Source: Chloroflexota bacterium
Lineage (GTDB): Bacteria; Chloroflexota; Dehalococcoidia; Lucifugimonadales; JACPCL1
Assembly: GCA_016210395.1 (NCBI GenBank)
Contig: JACQUI010000032.1
Span: 1-14,507, forward strand
Length of the DNA: 14,507 nucleotides
Direction: 5' to 3'
Below are positions 6,128-13,506 of this stretch, piece after piece (the first letter of the stretch is position 1; each line of letters starts with the position of its first letter). The notes under the pieces are model-generated. The model did no database searches. It was not told the DNA's origin and saw only the letters and a program-made list of their open reading frames with translations. The translations under genes and the position numbers were made by a program.

Positions 6128-7504
6128 ATGCAACAACGGGTAACGCTCACCCACGAGAAAATCAACGCGGACTTGCTGAAGAACCCGCTGAAGACGCCCA
6201 TATGGTACTGGGGAATCATGGCGTTCTTGGGCGGTATTGTCCTGGTGGGCTCCGTGACGGTCGCCTACCTGCTGAACAAAGGGTACGGTCTCACGAACGC
6301 GCACCGGCCCATCATGTGGGTCATGCTGATCGTGGACTTCGTGTTCTGGATCGGTATCAGCCATGCGGGCGTCATGCTGTCGGCTATCCTGCGCCTGAGC
6401 AAGGCCGAATGGCGGAGGCCTGCCACGCGGGCCGCCGAGGTCCTGACGGTCTTCTCGCTGATGATCGCGGCGCTGCACCCGGTGATTCATGCGGGCCGTC
6501 CGTGGCGCATCATCTACTGGTCGTTCCCCTACGACTTCTCCCGAGGCCTGTGGGTGAACATCCGGTCGCCGCTCGTGTGGGACCCCAGCGCCATCTTCAC
6601 GTACCTGACGGGGAGCACGCTGTTCGTTATTGTGGCGTTGATCCCCGACATGGCAGTGTTGCGGGACCGGACGACCGGCTTGAAGCACAAGGTGTACAAC
6701 GCGCTGGCCATGGGCTGGCGCGGCACGCCGAGGCAATGGAAGCTGCAGATTGTGGCAGGCTTCCTCCTGTCGGCGCTGCTGCTGCCCGTGTTCGTATCGG
6801 TGCACAGCATAGTGTCCTGGGACTTTGCAATTATGATCGGCGTGGAAGGCTACCACGTGACCATCTTCGCGCCGTACTTCGTTATCGGCGCGGTGCTCTC
6901 CGGCGTGTCGGCGGTCATCACCATGATGATCCTGATGAAGTGGATGTTCGGGTGGAAGGAGTACATCAGGGAAGAGCACATCGAGAACCTGGCGAAGCTG
7001 CTGGTGGTGATCGGCACGGGGTGGCTGTACTTCTTCTTTATTGAGTTCATCTTCGCGCTGTACAGCCTGGAGTCCCAGGAGATTGCGCTGCGGGAGATGC
7101 AGGCGTTCTCGTGGCCTTACTGGCCCATTGCCATCGTGTTCATCAGCCTTTCGTACCTGATCCCCATACCTATGTGGATGTTCCCGAAGGTGCGGCGCAA
7201 CTTCAAGATCATGTTCTGGTCGTCGCTTGTGGTGAACCTGGGCATGTGGCTGGAACGGTTCCTGATCATCGTACCCAGCCTGGCGCGGAAACAGGTGTGG
7301 AGCTTCAACTGGAGCACCTACCACCCAAGCTGGGTGGAAGGGGTGATCGTCCTTTCGGCGTATGCTCTGGTGTTCCTGCTGCTGATGACGTTTGCCAAGT
7401 TCTTCCCGCTGATCCCGCTGTTCGACATCAAGGAAGGGCAAACGTTGAGCGACGAGATAGTCATTGGCAAACGAAGGGTGCCGGCCCTTCGAGTTGAGGA
7501 ATAG
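6128..7504 (+). CDS. actC: ActC, NrfD-family quinol-oxidising membrane subunit of ACIII
   Basis: This 458-residue protein has about ten membrane helices (roughly 26-50, 62-90, 104-124, 157-176, 206-228, 244-272, 288-312, 327-350, 358-381, 405-428) and the NrfD/PsrC fold. Recognisable ActC signatures are NPLKTPIWYWGIM (19-31), GISHAGVMLSAILRL (76-90), HPVIHAGRPW (117-126), VHSIVSWDFA (225-234), TIFAPYFVIGAVLSG (245-259) and MWLERF (373-378). ActC takes electrons from quinol at the periplasmic side and passes them to the [3Fe-4S] cluster of ActB; conserved acidic and His residues in its bundles are proposed to carry protons. An in-frame TAG at 6122-6124 makes ATG 6128 the first possible ATG start, with GAGGAG at about 6110-6115. 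The gene lies 40 bp after actF and 24 bp before actD. Confidence 0.94.
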   Translation: MQQRVTLTHEKINADLLKNPLKTPIWYWGIMAFLGGIVLVGSVTVAYLLNKGYGLTNAHRPIMWVMLIVDFVFWIGISHAGVMLSAILRLSKAEWRRPATRAAEVLTVFSLMIAALHPVIHAGRPWRIIYWSFPYDFSRGLWVNIRSPLVWDPSAIFTYLTGSTLFVIVALIPDMAVLRDRTTGLKHKVYNALAMGWRGTPRQWKLQIVAGFLLSALLLPVFVSVHSIVSWDFAIMIGVEGYHVTIFAPYFVIGAVLSGVSAVITMMILMKWMFGWKEYIREEHIENLAKLLVVIGTGWLYFFFIEFIFALYSLESQEIALREMQAFSWPYWPIAIVFISLSYLIPIPMWMFPKVRRNFKIMFWSSLVVNLGMWLERFLIIVPSLARKQVWSFNWSTYHPSWVEGVIVLSAYALVFLLLMTFAKFFPLIPLFDIKEGQTLSDEIVIGKRRVPALRVEE

Positions 7505-7528
7505 CCCCGAATCCATAGGAGCACGTTC

Positions 7529-8038
7529 ATGGCCCAGATGCTTGGACTGTTTGAAGAGGACAAGGCTGCATCCGCCGCCAACGCCACAGAGGCGCTGGAG
7601 CGGGCGGGCTACAGCAATGAGAACTTCGAGATCCTGACCGGTTCGCCGTATCCTGAAGGGGCGTTTGGCGAGCGGGAAGTGAAGCACAAGCTCTACGTCT
7701 TCCCCTTCATGGGGGCGCTGCTTGGCTTCTCCGTGGCAATGCTGATCACCGGGGCGACGCAGGCGGCGTACCCGCTGGTGGTGGGCGGGAAGCCTATTCT
7801 GTCCATGCCCGCCATGACCATCATTGCGTATGAGGGGACGATGCTGGGGGCAATCCTGTTCACGGTAATGGGCATCTTCTTTGAATCGCGGTTGCCCAAC
7901 CCCAATGCCGGTATCTACGATCCGCGCATTACCGAGGGTTATATCGGCATAACGTTGTCGGTTGCGGACGACCGCGTGAACGCGGTGGAGCAGCTTCTGC
8001 GGAATGCGGGAGCGGCAGACGTGGTCATCAAGCGATAG
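7529..8038 (+). CDS. actD: ActD, DUF3341-family membrane subunit of ACIII
   Basis: This 169-residue protein matches the DUF3341/ActD family. It has an N-terminal soluble domain with GLFEEDKAASAANATEAL and the hallmark loop SPYPEGAFG (39-47). Two membrane helices follow (about 56-80 and 94-118), with VGGKPILSMPAM between and inside them, and the C-terminal domain is soluble. ActD is a small cytoplasm-facing, membrane-embedded subunit of the ACIII core, binds no cofactor and is needed structurally. AGGAG around 7516-7520 supports ATG 7529. It follows actC by 24 bp, as in other ACIII operons, and its stop lies about 10 bp before the first candidate start of actE. Confidence 0.93.
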   Translation: MAQMLGLFEEDKAASAANATEALERAGYSNENFEILTGSPYPEGAFGEREVKHKLYVFPFMGALLGFSVAMLITGATQAAYPLVVGGKPILSMPAMTIIAYEGTMLGAILFTVMGIFFESRLPNPNAGIYDPRITEGYIGITLSVADDRVNAVEQLLRNAGAADVVIKR

Positions 8039-8081
8039 GCGGACGTGCATGAACGGTACGATCGAGCCGGTGGAGCGGCCC

Positions 8082-8654
8082 ATGAGGAACATAGTTCGGA
8101 GCAGGAAGGCCTGGGTGCTGGCGGTTGCCCTGGCGTCTGCCTTTGTCCTTGCGGGCTGTTCCGGGGGCGGGGCCTATCCCGCAGATTTCTTCTCTGAGAT
8201 GCACTACAACCAGTCCTACAAGGTGCAGGAGCCGCCCAGTCTGTCCGCCCCGTCCGACTCGGTGCCGATTACGGGGCGCGAGGTCTCCTACACGTTGGCC
8301 GAGGCCCGGCAACTGACGAGCCCCGTGGCGGGTGACGCCGCCGCTGCGAAGCGGGGAGAGGCGCTGTTCAGGGTGAACTGCTCGGTGTGTCACGGCGCAC
8401 GGGCGTTGGGGGATGGGCCAATGGCCGACCGCCTCACCCTTGCCGGGTACAGCGGGAAGCCGGCGAACCTCACCATGTCCGGCCCCATCGGCACGAAGTC
8501 CGATGGCGAGGTGTTCCAGGTGATCACCAAGGGGTATCTTGCCGCGTATGAGTTTCCGGTTCCGGCCGGCACCTTCGTGATGCCTGCTTTCGGCAAGGTG
8601 CTGTCGGAGAAGAGCAGGTGGGAGATCATCGCCTATCTGCGAACGCTCAACTAG
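8082..8654 (+). CDS. actE: ActE, monoheme cytochrome c lipoprotein of ACIII
   Basis: With start ATG 8082 the product has 190 residues, a short basic n-region, a hydrophobic stretch and a lipobox LAGC with Cys26, so it is probably lipid-anchored outside the membrane. It carries one heme site CSVCH (100-104) and an axial-ligand candidate Met167 in TFVMPAF, typical of class I cytochromes c. The segment after the lipobox (FFSEMHYNQSYKVQEPPS) resembles the ActE N-terminal arm that wraps other subunits. ActE provides the sixth heme and is a likely exit point to an oxidase or a soluble cytochrome. GGAG (8072-8075) lies 6 nt before ATG 8082. ATG 8049 in frame would add 11 residues, and 8004 would run into actD; both lengthen the signal peptide unnaturally. 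It is the last ACIII gene here. Confidence 0.92.
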   Translation: MRNIVRSRKAWVLAVALASAFVLAGCSGGGAYPADFFSEMHYNQSYKVQEPPSLSAPSDSVPITGREVSYTLAEARQLTSPVAGDAAAAKRGEALFRVNCSVCHGARALGDGPMADRLTLAGYSGKPANLTMSGPIGTKSDGEVFQVITKGYLAAYEFPVPAGTFVMPAFGKVLSEKSRWEIIAYLRTLN

Positions 8655-8677
8655 GCGGTTATTCGCGAATGTCCCCA

Positions 8678-8707
8678 GGAAACCCAGGACACACGTCCTG
8701 GGTTTCC
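8678..8707 (+). terminator. Perfect 13-bp hairpin after actE (terminator or attenuator)
   Basis: GGAAACCCAGGAC (8678-8690) and GTCCTGGGTTTCC (8695-8707) are perfectly complementary with an ACAC loop. It lies 23 bp after the actE stop and ahead of the promoter-like element for ccmH. No run of T follows, so it is not a classical intrinsic terminator; it may terminate partially, protect the 3' end of the ACIII mRNA, or act with Rho. Confidence 0.6.
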
Positions 8708-8737
8708 GTGCGTGAGGGGCAACGGGTTGGCCCGCTC

Positions 8738-8746
8738 TGGTATACT
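8738..8746 (+). promoter_or_regulatory. Extended -10 promoter for the ccm cluster
   Basis: TGGTATACT (8738-8746) is an extended -10 element (TGn plus a TATAAT-like hexamer with five of six matches). No good -35 is present at 16-18 bp spacing, as is common for extended -10 promoters. The expected start point, about 8752-8756, is at or just before the ATG of ccmH, which suggests a leaderless or nearly leaderless message. Confidence 0.5.
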
Positions 8747-8755
8747 GGAAAGAGT

Positions 8756-9319
8756 ATGGTTTCAGGTCGTGCTGTGAAAAGGTCTTTTCCCCTGTTCTCC
8801 ACGCTGCTGCTTGCGCTTGCCCTTGCGTTTCTGGCGGGGTGCATGACGCAGAGCGCGCCCTCTTTGGAGGAGGAGGCCCAGGCAATAGACGCGGGCCTCA
8901 TGTGTCCCGTGTGCCCGGCTGAGACGATTGACCAATCGCAAGTGCCGCTGGCCAAGCAGATGCGCGCCATCGTGCGGGAGAAGCTGGCGGCAGGCGAGAC
9001 CAAGGAGCAGATACAGGCGTTCTTCGTGGAGCGGTATGGGGAGAGCGTGCTGGCCGCGCCTAAGAAGGGCGGCTTCAGCCTGGCGGCGTGGGGGATTCCT
9101 CTGGTGGGTGTAGTGCTGGGTGGCGCGACTGTCGCGCTGGTGGTGCGGGGCATGATGCGCAAGCGGGACGCCAAAGAAGAGGCGAGCGAGGCGGCGGGCT
9201 CCGGTGACACCGCCGACGCAGAGATGGCGCCGTACCTTCAAGTGGTGGACGAGGACTTGAAGCAGATTCTGGGGCGGGCCTACAAGGCTCCCTCCGGCAA
9301 TCCGGACAGGCGAGGTTAG
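8756..9319 (+). CDS. ccmH: CcmH/CycL-type cytochrome c maturation thiol protein (lipoprotein-like)
   Basis: This 187-residue protein matches the CcmH/CycL/Ccl2 family, which keeps apocytochrome cysteines reduced and delivers the apoprotein to CcmF for heme ligation. The redox pair is Cys50/Cys53 in LMCPVC, followed by the family signature PLAKQMRAIVREKLAAG (64-80) and VERYGESVL (91-99), then a C-terminal membrane helix (about 111-131). Bacterial members usually read LRCxxC; here Arg is replaced by Met. The N-terminal signal ends in FLAGC (Cys29), a lipobox, so the mature protein may be tethered at both ends. The C-terminal tail of about 55 residues after the helix is cytoplasmic and has no recognised domain. 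An alternative start is GTG 8774, giving a more compact signal peptide; ATG 8756 is kept because it follows the extended -10. ccmF starts 1 bp after the stop. Confidence 0.9.
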   Translation: MVSGRAVKRSFPLFSTLLLALALAFLAGCMTQSAPSLEEEAQAIDAGLMCPVCPAETIDQSQVPLAKQMRAIVREKLAAGETKEQIQAFFVERYGESVLAAPKKGGFSLAAWGIPLVGVVLGGATVALVVRGMMRKRDAKEEASEAAGSGDTADAEMAPYLQVVDEDLKQILGRAYKAPSGNPDRRG

Positions 9320-9320
9320 C

Positions 9321-11315
9321 ATGGCGCAGGTGGGGACTCTCTCTCTGTACGTGGCCCTTGCGCTGGCCGTGTACGTGATTGCCGGCTCTTTGCTGGGCAA
9401 GGCGAGGAGGTCGGCGCAGCTTCTGGAGAGTGCGAAGTACTCGGCGTACCTGGTGCCGGCGGTGCTGGGGCTTGCGACGCTGGCCCTTGTGGCGGCGTTC
9501 CTGGACCACGACTTCAGCATTGCGTATGTTGCAGACCACAGCGACCTGGCAATGAACCCGGCCTATACCTGGGTGGCGTTCTACGCCGGCAACGAAGGGT
9601 CGTTGCTGTTTGTGGCGCTGGTGCTCGCCGCGTTTTCGGCGGTGGCCATTGCTCTCGTCCCTTCCTCCATGAGCCAGAGTCAGCCATACACCATTGCGAT
9701 CCTCATGGCCATTGTCGCCTTCTTCATTGGTGTGATGGTGACGCTGGCGAACCCGTTTGACGTCCTGTCCAGAGCCCCCATAGACGGGCAAGGGATCAAC
9801 CCGCTGCTGACCCACCCCGGCATGTTCTTGCACCCCCCCATGCAGATGACAGGGCTGATCCTCATCTCGATACCCTTTGCCGTGATCATGGGCCAGATGG
9901 TGGCCGGCAGGGTGGGGGACGAGTGGGTGGACCTGGTGCGCGTATGGGCGCTCGTGTCCTGGGCCATCCTTGGAACGGGGATGCTGCTGGGGTCGTGGTG
10001 GGCGTACACCATCCTGGGGTGGGGCGGGTACTGGGCGTGGGATCCTATTGAAAACGTGGCGCTGATGCCCTGGTTGACGCTGACTGCATTTGTGCATTCG
10101 ATCATGGTGCAGAAGCGGCGGGGCATGTTCCGCATGTGGAACGTGGTGCTGATGAACATCGCCTTCGCGTTGGCGCTGTTCGGCCTCTTCATCAACAGGG
10201 GCGGGCCTGTGGCTTCGGTGCACTCCTTCGCCTCTTCGGCGCTGGGGTGGACGTTCCTGGCCTTCCTAGGAAGCGGCCTGGCGTTCTCCTTTGGCGTGTT
10301 CTTCTGGCGGATGAACGCGCTGCGTGCCATGGTGTCGCTGGAGTCCTCGCTCTCGCGGGAAGCGGCGTTCCTCCTGAATAACCTGCTGCTGCTCGGCGTT
10401 ACCTTCGTGACCTTGTGGGGGGTGATGTTCCCGCTGATATCCGAGCTGTTCCAGGGGACGTCGGTGACCGTGGCCGCGCCCTTCTACAACCAGCTCAACG
10501 GCCCTCTTCTGCTTGTGCTTCTCCTCTTGATGGGGATTGGTCCCCTCTTGCCCTGGCGCCGGTCGTCGCTGGCGACAGCCGTGCGGGCGCTGCGCGTGCC
10601 TGCCGTGGCGGCCCTGGTGATTATGGCGGCGCTTGTGGCGGTCGGCGTGCGCAACCCCTTTGGCGTGGGCGCTTTTGGCCTGTGCGCTTTTGTGGCGTCC
10701 AGCATCCTGCAGGAGTGGGCAAGAGGCGTGCGGGCTCGCAACAGGCGGGGCGAGAACTACGCCGAGGCCTTTGTCAGGCTGATTGCAGCGAACCGGCCCC
10801 GGTACGGCGGGTACATCGTGCACCTGGCCATCGTGATGCTGGCTGCGGGCGTGGCCGGCTCTACGTTCTACGGCGTGCAAAAGGACGTCAACCTTGCGGC
10901 GGGCGAAGAGGCCCAGGTGCGCGGGTACACGGTCCGGTATCTTGGAGAGCGGACAGTGACGAAGAGCGACCGGACGGAGAGCTTTGACGACTTTGCCGTG
11001 ACGTTCCCCAGCGGGAAGCAACGGTCTATGACCGCGTGGCGGGCTTTCTATCCGGACAAGCGGATGGCTACCACCAGGGCGGCGATCCGCTCGACGCCGC
11101 TGGAGGACCTGTACATCGTGTCAAGCGAGGCGCCGGAGGGCGGACGCGCGGTGTTCCGTATCCTGGTGAATCCCCTGGTGTGGTGGCTGTGGGTGGGCGG
11201 GGTGGTCTTCATCTGGGGCACCCTTGTCGCGTTGTGGCCAGAAGGCGGTTTCGTCTTCGCATTTGCTTCGCCGCGCCGCGAGCCAATCCCCGCGCCTGCC
11301 AGGACAGAACCATGA
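9321..11315 (+). CDS. ccmF: CcmF, heme-lyase subunit of cytochrome c maturation System I
   Basis: This 664-residue polytopic protein is CcmF, which with CcmH transfers heme from holo-CcmE to CXXCH motifs of apocytochromes outside the membrane. The tryptophan-rich WWD heme-handling domain is clear at residues 226-250 (SWWAYTILGWGGYWAWDPIE core). Conserved histidines that ligand heme or bracket the domain are visible at 165/171 (HPGMFLHPP), 259 (AFVHS), 301 (SVHSF) and 501 (YIVHL). Many membrane helices flank these, a soluble periplasmic domain occupies about 515-625, and a final helix lies near 628-648. Length is normal for the family. The ATG at 9321 follows ccmH by 1 bp with GAGG upstream, and the stop overlaps the next gene as ATGA, so ccmH-ccmF-next gene are translationally coupled. 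Confidence 0.96.
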   Translation: MAQVGTLSLYVALALAVYVIAGSLLGKARRSAQLLESAKYSAYLVPAVLGLATLALVAAFLDHDFSIAYVADHSDLAMNPAYTWVAFYAGNEGSLLFVALVLAAFSAVAIALVPSSMSQSQPYTIAILMAIVAFFIGVMVTLANPFDVLSRAPIDGQGINPLLTHPGMFLHPPMQMTGLILISIPFAVIMGQMVAGRVGDEWVDLVRVWALVSWAILGTGMLLGSWWAYTILGWGGYWAWDPIENVALMPWLTLTAFVHSIMVQKRRGMFRMWNVVLMNIAFALALFGLFINRGGPVASVHSFASSALGWTFLAFLGSGLAFSFGVFFWRMNALRAMVSLESSLSREAAFLLNNLLLLGVTFVTLWGVMFPLISELFQGTSVTVAAPFYNQLNGPLLLVLLLLMGIGPLLPWRRSSLATAVRALRVPAVAALVIMAALVAVGVRNPFGVGAFGLCAFVASSILQEWARGVRARNRRGENYAEAFVRLIAANRPRYGGYIVHLAIVMLAAGVAGSTFYGVQKDVNLAAGEEAQVRGYTVRYLGERTVTKSDRTESFDDFAVTFPSGKQRSMTAWRAFYPDKRMATTRAAIRSTPLEDLYIVSSEAPEGGRAVFRILVNPLVWWLWVGGVVFIWGTLVALWPEGGFVFAFASPRREPIPAPARTEP

Positions 11316-11734
11316 CGTGGATCATCGGCATCATCCTTGGAGTTATTGCGGTGACCGTGGCGGCGCTGCCTTTCCTCCGCAAGAGGGGCGTAGGAGCCGA
11401 GGGGTCTGATCCCGTGCGGGGGCTACAGGAGAGGCGGCAAGCCATCTACCAGGAGATACAGCTCCTTCAGGCGGACATGACCGTGGGCCAGGTGTCTGAG
11501 CAAGAGTACCATGACCGCCTGCAGGCGCACCGCATGGCGGCGGCGCTGCTGGTCAGGGAGGAGCAGAGGCTCGTGGACCTGCAGCAAGGGCTTGAGGAAG
11601 AGGTGCTGGCAGTCCGGGGCAAGACAAAACAGGATGTAACCGCGTGCCCGAACTGCAGCCGGGCAGCGCCTAGGGGCGCTATCCAGTGCCCGGCCTGTGG
11701 CGCAGCGCTGGTGGAGGCTGCCTCCCGTGGTTAG
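11312..11734 (+). CDS. Small CcmI-like membrane protein with C-terminal zinc ribbon (140 aa)
   Basis: ATG 11312 overlaps the ccmF stop (ATGA), which fixes the start. The 140-residue product has one N-terminal membrane helix (about 2-23), a charged helical, probably coiled-coil segment (about 35-102), and a CPNC-x10-CPAC zinc-ribbon motif (Cys112, Cys115, Cys126, Cys129). The helical segment (YQEIQLLQADMTVGQVSEQE and following residues) resembles the N-terminal membrane-plus-helix region of CcmI/CycH, the apocytochrome chaperone, without its TPR domain. It may therefore be a minimal CcmI-type factor helping CcmF/CcmH. If the N-terminus stays outside, the zinc ribbon would be cytoplasmic. The CcmI relation is inferred from position, topology and the helix pattern. 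It overlaps the start of the next gene by 8 bp. Confidence 0.8.
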   Translation: MTWIIGIILGVIAVTVAALPFLRKRGVGAEGSDPVRGLQERRQAIYQEIQLLQADMTVGQVSEQEYHDRLQAHRMAAALLVREEQRLVDLQQGLEEEVLAVRGKTKQDVTACPNCSRAAPRGAIQCPACGAALVEAASRG

Positions 11735-12920
11735 ACGACATGGTATACCGGCGGCGGCCGGCGCGATTGCCGCGCTGCTAGCCCTCGTTTTTCTGCTTGG
11801 CGCGACGGCCTCTGCCCAGACTGCGGGTGTGGAGGTATCGGGGCGGCTGGTCAACGGGACTGCCGGCGGCCCTGCTCCTGCCGAAGTTACGGTGCTCCTT
11901 CAGGCGCTTTCCGAAGGCGCTCCACTTGAATCGCGGCTGGCTACGTCCGACGAAGAGGGGAGGTTTAGCTTCGGGATCATCCCTTCCGGCGCGACCAACT
12001 ATTTCATCAGCGCCACGTATCTGAATGTCCCGTATGGAGTCGAGCTAAAGCCGGAAGACGATCTCGCTGCTGTTAGCCTGCCGGTGTATGAAACGACGAG
12101 CGACATGTCGGCTCTCTCTCTTCCCACCAGCTCGATGCTCGTCATCGGCGCGGAGCCTGAGACGGGCAGGGTGGCATTCATGGAGCTGTCGCAAGTCAGA
12201 AACAGCAGCGACCGCACCTTTGTGCCTGACCAGGCCAGCGGCGGCATGAACTTCCTGCGCATGCCGTTGCCGCCGGGGGCGGGCGACCTGGAGGTGCAAA
12301 CGGAGCTGCCGGAGGGCCAGGCGATCCAGGTGGACAGAGGTTTTGGCATGACGTCGCCGGTGCCTCCTGGGCAGCACGGCGTGGCCTATAGCTACACCGC
12401 GCCCTACGATGGGGGCGCTTTTGAGGCGTCGCGGACGTTCCTTCTGGGCGTTGGCCTCTTCCGCGTGCTGGTGCCGGAGGAGTTGGGCAAGGTGACCGCA
12501 GCCAACCTGCAGGTGAAGGGCGCTACAAACATTGGGGGCGCGAGCTTCTGGCTGCTGGAAGGCGAGAACATCCCGCCGGGAGGGACCGCGAGCTACGGCA
12601 TTACCGGCTTGCCCAGGCTGGGCCTGACAGAGCAAGTCCAGACTGCCCTGGGTGGGGACGTGTCGGTCCTGGCGGGGCCAGGCATTGTCGTGGCAGGCTT
12701 GATGGCGCTTCTCGCGTTTGGCCTGTGGCGGAGGGCGCCGCAGGCGCAGGCAGCCCTGGCGAAAGTGCCGGACGACCGGCGCGGGCTGCTGCGGGCGGTG
12801 GCGTTGTTGGACGACCAGTTTGAGCGAGGCGAGATAGACAGAGATGCGTATGAAAGCCGGCGGGGTCTGCTGATGGGCCGGCTCTTGTCCCTGGCGAGGG
12901 CGGAGGAGGCGGGCGCATGA
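11727..12920 (+). CDS. Secreted, membrane-anchored protein with carboxypeptidase-regulatory-like N-domain (397 aa), unknown function
   Basis: A GTG at 11727 is chosen because GGAGG (11713-11717) lies 9 nt upstream and the N-terminus then reads as a clean signal peptide with likely cleavage ASA-Q (30/31); GTG 11697 is the longer option. Residues 35-120 look like a beta-sandwich of the carboxypeptidase-regulatory/prealbumin type (VEVSGRLVNGT, DEEGRFSFGIIPSG). The middle (about 135-310) is beta-rich with no recognised catalytic motif. A membrane helix lies at about 316-333. A short cytoplasmic tail (345-392) contains LLDDQFERGEIDRDAYESRR, resembling the helical pattern of CcmI-like and SHOCT-type segments and similar in style to the preceding protein. 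It sits between ccmF and the ResA-like gene, so a cytochrome c assembly role is likely but unproven. I do not recognise a named family. Confidence 0.85.
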   Translation: MVRRHGIPAAAGAIAALLALVFLLGATASAQTAGVEVSGRLVNGTAGGPAPAEVTVLLQALSEGAPLESRLATSDEEGRFSFGIIPSGATNYFISATYLNVPYGVELKPEDDLAAVSLPVYETTSDMSALSLPTSSMLVIGAEPETGRVAFMELSQVRNSSDRTFVPDQASGGMNFLRMPLPPGAGDLEVQTELPEGQAIQVDRGFGMTSPVPPGQHGVAYSYTAPYDGGAFEASRTFLLGVGLFRVLVPEELGKVTAANLQVKGATNIGGASFWLLEGENIPPGGTASYGITGLPRLGLTEQVQTALGGDVSVLAGPGIVVAGLMALLAFGLWRRAPQAQAALAKVPDDRRGLLRAVALLDDQFERGEIDRDAYESRRGLLMGRLLSLARAEEAGA

Positions 12921-12939
12921 GGAGAGAAGGAGTCCTTGC

Positions 12940-13506
12940 ATGAACCGCCGGGTATGGCTGGTCATGGCCGCGCTGGTGCCCGTTGTGAGCTTGTTGGGCC
13001 TGCTTGGCTGGGCGATGGCCCAGACAGGTGGGAAGGCGGGCGGCCTGGGCATCAACAACGTCTTCGGTGAAGTGGACGCGAAAGCTGGCCCAGCGCCTGC
13101 TCTTGCGCTGTCCCTCCTGGACGGGCGTGAGATTACTCTGCCCGATTTGAAGGGCAAGGTGGTGATGGTGGACTTCTGGAGCTCCTGGTGTCCTCCCTGT
13201 GTTGCGGAGGCGCAGGACCTGGAGTTCACCTATCGAGCGTACAGAGATAAGGGCGTGGAGTTCGTCGGCGTTGCCATCTGGGACGAGAAGAGCGCGGTGC
13301 AGCGGCACGTTCGGACCTACGGGGTTTCCTACCCCAACGGCCTGGACGACTCAGGCAAGATCGCTGTGGACTACGGCGTGCGAGGCATTCCAGAGAAGTT
13401 CTTCATAGACAAGAACGGCAATCTGGCCAAGAAGTTCGTGGGTCCAGCCTCTCCCGAGACACTGGGCGGGATCCTTGACGGACTGCTTGCCCAGCCTGCG
13501 CAGTGA
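12940..13506 (+). CDS. ResA/CcmG-like membrane-anchored thioredoxin for cytochrome c maturation
   Basis: This 188-residue TlpA/ResA-family thioredoxin has an N-terminal signal anchor (about 5-27) and a periplasm-facing thioredoxin fold. The active site is W83-C84-P-P-C87 in DFWSSWCPPC, and the cis-proline loop is GIPEKFF (Pro151). Family members reduce the disulfide of CXXCH in apocytochromes (directly or through CcmH) with electrons from CcdA/DsbD; CcdA/DsbD is not in this window. AAGGAG (12927-12932) lies 7 nt before ATG 12940. It follows the previous gene by 19 bp and its stop overlaps the DUF1232 gene. ResA and CcmG are hard to separate by sequence alone; the cluster makes a cytochrome c role very likely. 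Confidence 0.92.
   Translation: MNRRVWLVMAALVPVVSLLGLLGWAMAQTGGKAGGLGINNVFGEVDAKAGPAPALALSLLDGREITLPDLKGKVVMVDFWSSWCPPCVAEAQDLEFTYRAYRDKGVEFVGVAIWDEKSAVQRHVRTYGVSYPNGLDDSGKIAVDYGVRGIPEKFFIDKNGNLAKKFVGPASPETLGGILDGLLAQPAQ

Noticed and set aside
8004..8081. Longer starts for actE (8004 or 8049)
   Set aside because: They would put 26 or 11 extra residues before a compact lipoprotein signal; ATG 8082 has GGAG 6 nt upstream. 8049 remains possible.
6116..8092. 658-codon open frame on the minus strand opposite actC and actD
   Set aside because: The translation is rich in His, Arg, Gln and Pro, typical of a high-GC antisense shadow, and the opposite strand encodes clearly recognisable ACIII subunits.
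9075..10223. 382-codon minus-strand open frame opposite ccmF
   Set aside because: His/Arg/Pro-rich shadow of ccmF with no plausible start signal or motif.
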